From positions 38,407 to 77,291 of the forward strand of contig DIOL01000024.1 in the NCBI GenBank assembly GCA_002423895.1: a stretch of DNA of 38,885 nt. Reading direction: 5' to 3'. The notes beneath the pieces are model-generated. The model was not told the origin of the DNA, made no database searches, and saw only the letters and a program-made list of their open reading frames with translations. Position 1 is the first letter of the stretch. Each line of letters opens with the position of its first letter. Positions 33,672 through 38,885 of the stretch are shown piece after piece. The DNA comes from Bacteroidales bacterium UBA5515. Lineage in GTDB: Bacteria > Bacteroidota > Bacteroidia > Bacteroidales > P3. Both the position numbers and the translations under genes were made by a program.

Positions 33672-35528
33672 ATGATACTCACATTAGTTATTTTGACTTT
33701 AAGTATAATATTCTTTATTTCAGGAAAGATACGTTCAGACCTTGTTGCTTTATGTGCCTTACTTGCCCTAATGATTGCAGGAATATTAACTCCACAAGAA
33801 GCTCTAAGTGGATTTTCCAATAATATAGTGATAATGATGATTGGTCTTTTTGTTGTTGGAGGTGCAATCTTTCAAACAGGTTTAGCAAAAAAGATTAGCG
33901 ATAAAATCATCAAATTGGCAGGCAATAGTCAATCCAAACTCTTTCTTTTGATAATGATTCTAACCTCATCAATTGGAGCTTTTGTAAGCAATACAGGGAC
34001 AGTTGCACTGCTTATGCCAATTGTTATCAGCGTTGCTCTTGGAGCAAAGTCAAGTCCAAGTCGTTTTCTAATGCCTCTGGCTTTTGCAAGCAGTTTGGGA
34101 GGAATGATGACCTTGATTGGAACACCACCCAACCTTGTTATCAGCAACACATTAAAAGATGCTGGCTATGGGGAACTGTCGTTTTTCTCATTCCTGCCAG
34201 TGGGTATAATATGCGTTATTGTGGGTATAATTGTTTTGTTTCCATTGAGTAAGCTATTCCTTTCAAAAGAAGACAAAGAGCAAAAGAAAAAGAAAATTGA
34301 TAAATCATTGGGCGAACTTGCAGATGAATATCAACTCTCCCACAACCTTTACAGAGTTATGGTTAATGAGAACTCAATCTTAAAAAACCTGCGTCTCTCC
34401 GACCTTAACATTCCTCAAAAGTATCAAATTGATATTTTGGAGATTAGAAGGAAATCGCAAGATAAGAACCCTTTTATGAAAACAACACTTCAAAAATTTG
34501 CTGAGGCAAAAACAATAATTGAAGTTGATGATGTTTTATACGTTAAAGGACAATTCGAGAAAGTTCTTATGTTTACTAATGACAACAATTTAGAACTTAT
34601 TGAAACAAGCCTATCGGAAGAAATTTCAGAAGATTCATCCCATAATTTACGTTTCGACTCAATTGGAATTACAGAACTTGTTTTAATGTCAAACTCAAAA
34701 CTTGTAAACAAAAGAGTTAAAGATTCAGGCTTTAGAGAAAAATACAAGGTTAACATTCTTGGCATTCAAAGAAGCGATAAATATATCCTTCAAGACCTTA
34801 AGGATGAAAAGATGCACTCAGGTGATGTGCTTTTGGTTCAAGGACAATGGAGTGATATTGCTCTTTTGAATGACGAGCAGTCCGAATGGTTGGTTGTGGG
34901 TAAAACAATTGAAGAAGGCTCAAAGATAAAACTCAACTATAAAGCACCCATTGCAGCAACAATTATGTTATTGATGATTCTTTCAATGGTGTTTAACATT
35001 TTGCCTTCAGTAACAGCAGTTATGATTGCAGCCGTTTTAATGGTGCTTTCAGGATGTTTTACCAACGTTGAAGCAGCCTATAAAACAATTAACTGGGAAA
35101 GCATTGTTTTGATAGCAGCCATGCTACCAATGTCCATTGCCATTGAAAAAACTGGAGGAGCACAAGCCTTTTCCGAAATAATTGTATCAACAGCAGGAGG
35201 CTATGGACCTTATGTTGTTTTGGCAGTTATTTATTTTGCAACCTCGCTAATGACAATGTTTATTAGCAACACAGCCACAGCAGTACTTTTTGCACCCATA
35301 GCCCTTCAAATTGCAATCACAATAGGAGTCAATCCAACACCAATGTTATTTGCAGTAGCCGTTGCAGCAAGCATGTGTTTTGCAAGTCCATTCTCTACCC
35401 CACCCAATGCTTTGGTAATGTCAGCAGGACGCTACACCTTTATGGACTACGTTAAAGTAGGATTACCTTTGCAGTTGATTTTAGGAATAATAATGATATT
35501 TGTATTGCCAATAATCTTCCCGTTCTAA
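33672..35528 (+). CDS. SLC13/DASS-family permease with two RCK_C (TrkA-C) domains
   Basis: The 618-residue inner-membrane protein has two bundles of membrane segments (1-200 and 425-618) separated by a cytoplasmic part with two RCK_C domains (about 222-300 and 328-405; the second has HSGDVLLVQGQW). The substrate and sodium motifs of the divalent anion:Na+ symporter family are present in both halves: SNTGT (106-110), IGTPPN (149-154), SNTAT (532-536) and FSTPPN (574-579). Relatives carry sulfate, dicarboxylates or tricarboxylates; the two RCK_C domains favour the sulfate/anion permease-like group, without proof. Family homology begins right at the N-terminus, supporting this start. It is transcribed away from the VOC gene. 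Confidence 0.9.
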   Translation: MILTLVILTLSIIFFISGKIRSDLVALCALLALMIAGILTPQEALSGFSNNIVIMMIGLFVVGGAIFQTGLAKKISDKIIKLAGNSQSKLFLLIMILTSSIGAFVSNTGTVALLMPIVISVALGAKSSPSRFLMPLAFASSLGGMMTLIGTPPNLVISNTLKDAGYGELSFFSFLPVGIICVIVGIIVLFPLSKLFLSKEDKEQKKKKIDKSLGELADEYQLSHNLYRVMVNENSILKNLRLSDLNIPQKYQIDILEIRRKSQDKNPFMKTTLQKFAEAKTIIEVDDVLYVKGQFEKVLMFTNDNNLELIETSLSEEISEDSSHNLRFDSIGITELVLMSNSKLVNKRVKDSGFREKYKVNILGIQRSDKYILQDLKDEKMHSGDVLLVQGQWSDIALLNDEQSEWLVVGKTIEEGSKIKLNYKAPIAATIMLLMILSMVFNILPSVTAVMIAAVLMVLSGCFTNVEAAYKTINWESIVLIAAMLPMSIAIEKTGGAQAFSEIIVSTAGGYGPYVVLAVIYFATSLMTMFISNTATAVLFAPIALQIAITIGVNPTPMLFAVAVAASMCFASPFSTPPNALVMSAGRYTFMDYVKVGLPLQLILGIIMIFVLPIIFPF

Positions 35529-35746
35529 GTTTTTTCTGCTCACAGTTTTTTGCCCACAGATTAGCACAGATTAACACAAATTTTTTTGTCTGAATCAGGA
35601 TTGATAGGATTAGGGATTTACTTGATTATTTTGTCTGAACCTTGATTGAACTGATTTGTGTGAATACTATGATTTTTCACTTATCACTTTTAGCTTTTAT
35701 CTTCGATGCTCTCGAACTTCGTTCTTCGGGTCACTCCTATAATTCG

Positions 35747-35833
35747 CCCCTCACTCCCCTGAAGGGGAAGAAAACAACTAAACAACTCAACGACTAAACA
35801 ACTAAACTACCCCTCAATCCCCTAAAGGGGAAG
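35747..35833. repeat. Two 24-nt direct repeats bracketing an 8-nt tandem repeat
   Basis: The 24-nt copies at 35747-35770 and 35810-35833 differ at two positions, and each contains a palindrome of CCCCT and AAGGGG. Between them, 35772-35803 is four tandem copies of an 8-nt unit (AAACAACT, the third being CAACGACT). Such G/C-rich palindromic blocks are typical of intergenic repeat families and stand out in this A+T-rich DNA. Confidence 0.7.
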
Positions 35834-35955
35834 CGACATTTTGCAAATAAGCGTTAAGGAAATTGAAGTTTTGACCGTTAAGAAAGTTTATTCTGTTTGA
35901 GCCGCAGGCGAGTTTATAAACTTTTAGGTCAAGGCTTTAATTTTTAGCTTATTTG
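35834..35955. repeat. Structured repeat element, copy A (long imperfect palindrome)
   Basis: Nested inverted arms can be read from outside in: CAAATAAGC (35844-35852) with GCTTATTTG (35947-35955); AAATTGAAG with CTTTAATTT (one mismatch); TTGACC with GGTCAA; AAAGTTTAT (35883-35891) with ATAAACTTT (35916-35924); and a central GCC/GGC. The left 94 bases (35834-35927) recur in the same orientation at 38795-38885. Folded DNA or RNA would form one long hairpin with small bulges. A REP- or MITE-like element is the likeliest class. Confidence 0.75.
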
Positions 35956-35961
35956 TGAAGA

Positions 35962-35999
35962 GTCTTGATTTTTTGTTTCTTTTGTATCAAGACAAAAGA
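35962..35999. repeat. Two overlapping, mutually exclusive hairpins
   Basis: GTCTTGAT (35962-35969) can pair with ATCAAGAC (35986-35993). Alternatively TCTTTTGT (35978-35985) can pair with ACAAAAGA (35992-35999) over a 6-base loop. They follow directly after the long palindrome and are probably part of the same repeat element. Confidence 0.55.
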
Positions 36000-36197
36000 A
36001 TATACAGAAATTAATAGTTAATGATTAAGATTAGTGATTAAGGTTAGCTATCTGAGTCAGGATGTGCAGGATTTCTTTTTCTTGTCTTGAACTCTGATTA
36101 TTTTGATTAACTGATTTGCAATGATTTTTCATTATGATTGAGTTTTTCAAACAACTCCTTATTTCATTCTACTGAAACGCTGTTTTAATTTACTAAC

Positions 36198-36255
36198 TCT
36201 TTACTTTAATTTTTTCTTTCTTTACTTTAATAAATTCTTTCTTTACTTTAATTTA
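36198..36255. repeat. Tandem 21-nt repeat, about 2.7 copies
   Basis: Two nearly identical 21-nt units lie at 36214-36234 and 36235-36255 (pattern TTCTTTCTTTACTTTAA plus four bases), preceded by a partial unit at 36198-36213. They are pyrimidine-rich on this strand. They lie about 220 bases upstream of the small secreted protein genes. Confidence 0.75.
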
Positions 36256-36441
36256 CTGAAATAAGGTTTTATTTTGTTCTGAAGTATGAATCCTTGCTAA
36301 GGTAAGTAGTAAGCCAATTATCCTTGATTTTGGTATTTAATTAATTTTTCAAGGCAATCATTTAATCTGTTTAATCAAGGTTAAGACAATAATCTGAGAT
36401 AGAAAACAAACTTTAATTACCTCTATTCGAAATAAAACACT

Positions 36442-36449
36442 TAACTTTG
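36442..36449 (+). promoter_or_regulatory. Putative -7 box for the small secreted-protein genes
   Basis: TAACTTTG matches TAnnTTTG 29 bases before the start codon at 36479. No clear -33 TTG is seen, so this rests on the -7 box alone. Confidence 0.42.
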
Positions 36450-36478
36450 GTATTGGAAAATATTCTAACATTTAATTT

Positions 36479-37057
36479 ATGACCTTAAAGAAAATAATCA
36501 TTGTTTGCCTATTAACTTTAATAACATTAAGAATATATGGTCAAGAGTCAGATGTGCCATTAAATTCTCTTGTTTTAAAAAACAAATTAGGGATTAATGA
36601 AATGAAAATTTTATTAGATGGACATATTATCAATCAAACAAAAGAAGGTGAGCGACAAGGTTTATGGATTAACTATGATTTAGATAATTCTCAACACAAA
36701 ATGTCAATAATTAACTTAGGAGACACTTGCGTAACCACTCTCACATTAGATACTATTGGTATGTTGAAAGATAAATTGTTTACTATAAATGAATATGGTA
36801 GTTATAATAATGGTAAAAAGATAGGAGAATGGAGAGTCTATAGTAAAGAAAAACACAATTTAAAGTTTAGAATTTTCTACTCCAACAAAGGTATTGTTGA
36901 AAAAATAATAAGCTATTTCGATAAAGAACATAAAAACCTAAAAGACAATTTGGTTTATATTTTAGAAAGAGATAAAAAAAGTAAAAAATTTATTGTTAAA
37001 TGGATTAATAATGAATTAAATGAAGAAGAAGTTATATCTATATTTAATTTAAGATAA
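36479..37057 (+). CDS. Secreted protein with MORN-like (YwqK-type) repeats
   Basis: The 192-residue protein has a signal peptide (about 1-22, ending RIYGQ). Two segments resemble the MORN_2/YwqK repeat: EGERQGLWINYDLDN and NNGKKIGEWRVYSKE. These follow the G-x-x-x-G-x-W-x-x-Y pattern used in families of secreted and toxin-related proteins in Bacteroidota. The remainder is Lys/Asn/Ile-rich and unrecognised. There is no lipobox and no T9SS sorting domain, so the mature protein is probably periplasmic or released. Function is unknown. It is the first of a row of four short genes, all with export signals, in the repeat-bounded region. Confidence 0.72.
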   Translation: MTLKKIIIVCLLTLITLRIYGQESDVPLNSLVLKNKLGINEMKILLDGHIINQTKEGERQGLWINYDLDNSQHKMSIINLGDTCVTTLTLDTIGMLKDKLFTINEYGSYNNGKKIGEWRVYSKEKHNLKFRIFYSNKGIVEKIISYFDKEHKNLKDNLVYILERDKKSKKFIVKWINNELNEEEVISIFNLR

Positions 37058-37105
37058 AGAGTAAGGTAATAAGCCAGATTAAGAGTTAATGAAATGAAAT
37101 AAGAA

Positions 37106-37591
37106 ATGAAAACAATAAAGATATTATTTTTAATAATTATTTGTTCAACGTTTAGTAATTTATATTCTCAAGAGCATAAAGAACAAGAACATAAAGAACA
37201 AGAACATTTAAATATCAATTTAATTGAATATAAAAATGATACTATTGATTTTGAAATAAAAAACATTTCATTAGATACTTTTTATACATCTGTTTATTTA
37301 GAGATACTTAGTTATAATAATGATACAATAAAATTTGATTGAGATATATTTAGTAAACCAGTTGATTTTTCAGGGACATTAGTAATTTCCATATTACCAA
37401 AAGAAATTAAAAGAATAAGAACAAGATTAACCGAAGAAGACATATTTGACATTGTCATTTACTCCGATAAGAAACCTGCAAAAACGAATCAAAAGGAACA
37501 ATATAGACTTCTATTAAAAGCTAATAAATCATCCATTGATGGGGAATTATTTAAATTTTATTCCAATTGGATTGTATTTGACTATAAATAA
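37106..37591 (+). pseudogene. Secreted hypothetical protein interrupted by an in-frame TGA
   Basis: An ATG at 37106 opens a signal peptide (about 1-22, ending NLYSQ) and a reading frame that stops at TGA 37340-37342 after 78 residues. The same frame then stays open for 82 more codons to TAA 37589-37591. The downstream part reads like coding sequence (DIFSKPVDFSGTLVIS, then LTEEDIFDIVIYSDKK). A TGG-to-TGA change at codon 79 would explain it (IKFD-W-DIF). TGA is a normal stop elsewhere in the window, so recoding is not supported. A sequencing error is possible. Near the mature N-terminus, a 15-nt unit is repeated twice (37175-37204) and encodes EHKEQ repeats. Function unknown. Confidence 0.65.
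37175..37204 (+). repeat. Tandem 15-nt coding repeat (HKEQE)
   Basis: Two perfect 15-nt units (37175-37189 and 37190-37204) encode HKEQE twice, just after the signal peptide of the interrupted gene. A third partial unit (CATT) follows. Confidence 0.8.
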
Positions 37592-37626
37592 TTAATGTAT
37601 ATAATAAGTATTAAATAATAACAGCC

Positions 37627-38310
37627 ATGATTAAAAAAGTATTTTTATTTGTTTTTTGTATATTAATGTTAGTTTCATGTGGTAAATTATGGAGGAAATA
37701 TATATTTCAAGGTTATACTGATTTTTTAATTCAGTTTGAACAGTATGATAAAAAGCTTACATCTCATTTTCCTGAATTAGACTCATTAAAAAATATTTAT
37801 TCATATACTGCTTCTGGAGGTGGTAATGCAGATTATTATCCCAAAGAATTAATTTTACTTATTCATTATGATTCCATAAGATATTATTCTATAAAAAAGA
37901 GAATAGAAAAGGAAGCAAAAAATATAGTAGGAGCTGAAGACACTAATATAATAGTAGCAGGCAAAATTTTTTATTTCCATGATGAACTTCAAGAATATAT
38001 ACCTTATGACAATAAAGAACTGGGAGAAAAATCATATAAAAGAAATATGGCAAATATGACTTCAGATTTAGTTATACCTTATCTTGGTTTTGATGATAAT
38101 ACAGCAACATATTCAGGATTAACAGCAGACAGTAAAATATACCATATTGAAACAAAGTTTGGAAAATTCCATGATACTGATACAACCAACAAGGAAGAAA
38201 GTTTTAAATTTTACCTTACTCTGCCCAAAAGACTTAAACAAGGATATTCAAGAGGCTATGCTTTAAACGACAAACAAAAGTTTATTGAATACTGGTTAAT
38301 AATATGGTAA
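37627..38310 (+). CDS. Hypothetical lipoprotein
   Basis: The 227-residue protein has a lipoprotein signal peptide with lipobox LVSC (Cys19), so it is probably anchored to a membrane facing the periplasm or the surface. The mature part shows SYTASGGGNADYYPKELIL, IPYDNKELGEKSYKRNMAN, and an IETKFGKFHDTD stretch; no known domain was recognised. It ends in FIEYWLIIW. It starts 35 bases after the interrupted gene and is followed 38 bases later by another exported protein. It may be part of one small operon with them. Confidence 0.72.
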   Translation: MIKKVFLFVFCILMLVSCGKLWRKYIFQGYTDFLIQFEQYDKKLTSHFPELDSLKNIYSYTASGGGNADYYPKELILLIHYDSIRYYSIKKRIEKEAKNIVGAEDTNIIVAGKIFYFHDELQEYIPYDNKELGEKSYKRNMANMTSDLVIPYLGFDDNTATYSGLTADSKIYHIETKFGKFHDTDTTNKEESFKFYLTLPKRLKQGYSRGYALNDKQKFIEYWLIIW

Positions 38311-38348
38311 TTAAGGTGGCAAGCAATATTTAGAGTTAAAAAATAACT

Positions 38349-38774
38349 ATGAAAAGGATAATAATTATTTTAGTAAGTTTTTTATTGTTTAGCACTAATG
38401 TATTATCTCAAAACTTAAATCAAAATGAGCAAATCCATAGATGTAAAGTAGTTAGAATAAGAGATGTAGGAAAAGCACATGCAATTAGTATTAACTGTGA
38501 TTGTGATAGTACAGGAAATTATTATATGTATATGATAATAAGTTTAAAAACAGACAGCAAAGAAGGACTTAAAATAAAAAAAGGTCAGTTTTATGACTTT
38601 ACTTTTCAAGAAATAGATGGATATTATCAACTTATTTCAGACTTTCATAATTTCACATGGGAACTATTAATTAACAATGTTTCAGTTCGTTTTAATAATA
38701 CTAAGCACTACCAAAGCAGAAGATTTATACTATCCCCATGTATAGAAGGATTGTATTATAAGGGTTGCAAATAA
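38349..38774 (+). CDS. Hypothetical secreted protein
   Basis: The 141-residue protein has a signal peptide (about 1-20, ending NVLSQ) and a small Cys-containing mature domain (HRCKVVRIRDVGKAHAIS, INCDCDSTGNYYMYMIIS, and FILSPCIEGLYYKGCK). The five Cys residues may form disulfides in the periplasm or outside the cell. KVVRIRDVGKAHAISI reads like a small β-barrel start, but no family was recognised. It is the last gene in the window and lies 20 bases before the second copy of the structured repeat. Confidence 0.7.
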   Translation: MKRIIIILVSFLLFSTNVLSQNLNQNEQIHRCKVVRIRDVGKAHAISINCDCDSTGNYYMYMIISLKTDSKEGLKIKKGQFYDFTFQEIDGYYQLISDFHNFTWELLINNVSVRFNNTKHYQSRRFILSPCIEGLYYKGCK

Positions 38775-38794
38775 AAGAATAAGCATTAACCAGC

Positions 38795-38885
38795 CGACAT
38801 TTTACAAATAAGCGTAAAGAAAATTGAAGTTTTGACCGTTAAGAAAGTTCATATGTTTGAGCGAAGCGAGTTTATAAACTTTTAG
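38795..38885. repeat. Structured repeat element, copy B (cut by the window end)
   Basis: This copy matches 35834-35927 in the same orientation, with only a few substitutions and small gaps (the central GCC-GCA-GGC is GCGAAGC-like here). The window ends at the base where copy A enters its right arm, so the full palindrome is not seen. The inner arms are AAAGTTCAT and ATAAACTTT, with one mismatch. Confidence 0.75.

Larger units (their letters stand above)
35587..36132. repeat. Dispersed degenerate TGTCTGAA..GGATT repeats
   Basis: Related stretches occur at 35587-35602, 35632-35680, 36051-36073 and 36083-36132. The second and fourth share the order TGTC-TGAAC, then TGATT, CTGATTTG and ATGATTTTTCA. 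The first and third share CTGA-TCAGGAT and a following AGGATT. The CACAGATTA-type repeats near 35557-35577 belong to the same style. These are non-coding relics or a repeat family; no mobility function is visible. Confidence 0.5.
35529..36478. other. Gene-free, repeat-rich interval
   Basis: No credible gene was found in these 950 bases. It is a patchwork of degenerate repeats: TGTCTGAATCAGGATT-like stretches (35587, 35632, 36051, 36083), two CCCCT..AGGGG blocks (35747 and 35810) around an 8-nt tandem repeat, a long imperfect palindrome (35844-35955) that recurs at the right edge of the window, further hairpins to 35999, and a 21-nt tandem repeat (36198-36255). Base composition is less A+T-rich than in neighbouring spacers in its first half. 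Confidence 0.75.

Noticed and set aside
35834..35955. Simple transcription terminator for the permease gene
   Set aside because: It lies 300 bases beyond the stop, has no terminal T-run, and recurs elsewhere as a repeat. A terminator role is not excluded but does not explain it.
37340..37342. TGA read as tryptophan (alternative genetic code)
   Set aside because: TGA ends other genes in the window, and conserved Trp positions use TGG. A single interrupted gene is better explained by mutation or error.
36479..38774. Toxin-immunity or contact-dependent system built from the small exported genes
   Set aside because: MORN-like repeats and export signals alone are not evidence. No toxin domain, VgrG/PAAR/Rhs part or immunity pairing was seen.

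Overview
The window looks like chromosomal DNA of an uncultured or little-studied member of the Bacteroidota (Bacteroidales-like). The reasons are very low G+C, two secreted proteins with type IX secretion (T9SS) type A sorting domains, a gingipain-like C25 protease, a LruC-domain lipoprotein, Bacteroidota -7 promoter boxes (TAnnTTTG) ahead of many transcription units, and a near absence of Shine-Dalgarno sequences apart from two conspicuous exceptions. No tRNA, rRNA, CRISPR array, transposase or integrase was seen.

Layout. (1) 1-4.6 kb: three secreted-protein genes on the plus strand (a tail-fibre-chaperone-like protein with a T9SS domain, a C25 peptidase, another T9SS-sorted protein), followed by a strong bidirectional terminator. 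(2) 4.7-15.0 kb, minus strand: one long, tightly packed gene set reading leftward from a PAS histidine kinase through an acetyltransferase, four glycosyltransferases, a methyltransferase and a Wzx-type flippase, ending in the housekeeping pair lgt-gpmA, which also has its own promoter box. (3) 15.0-15.7 kb: a divergent, gene-free regulatory interval with a four-copy 21-nt tandem repeat. (4) 15.7-17.9 kb: a membrane-anchored EEP-family hydrolase and a LruC lipoprotein. (5) 18.1-27.0 kb, plus strand: an exopolysaccharide operon (stand-alone receiver, initiating sugar transferase, half-length TolC-like protein, Wzz/Wzc-like chain-length protein, Wzy-type polymerase/ligase, three glycosyltransferases), followed by a receiver-histidine kinase fusion. 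(6) 28.5-32.2 kb: the translation operon thrS-infC-rpmI-rplT-rplS. (7) 32.2-33.5 kb, minus strand: a VOC protein and an AraC-type regulator. (8) 33.7-35.5 kb: an SLC13/DASS permease with two RCK_C domains. (9) 35.5-38.9 kb: a repeat-rich, gene-poor stretch, then four small secreted or lipoprotein genes (one broken by an in-frame stop), ending in a second copy of a structured repeat that runs off the window.

How it fits together. Blocks 2 and 5 together hold all the parts of a Wzx/Wzy-type surface polysaccharide pathway, but the flippase is in one operon and the initiating transferase, polymerase and chain-length protein are in the divergent one. They probably build one polymer. Three signalling proteins without DNA-binding outputs sit at the ends of these blocks, which suggests post-translational control. 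The export machinery is unusual: no Wza-type outer-membrane channel gene is present, and a half-size TolC-like protein sits where it would be expected. The right end looks like a variable region bounded by direct repeats.
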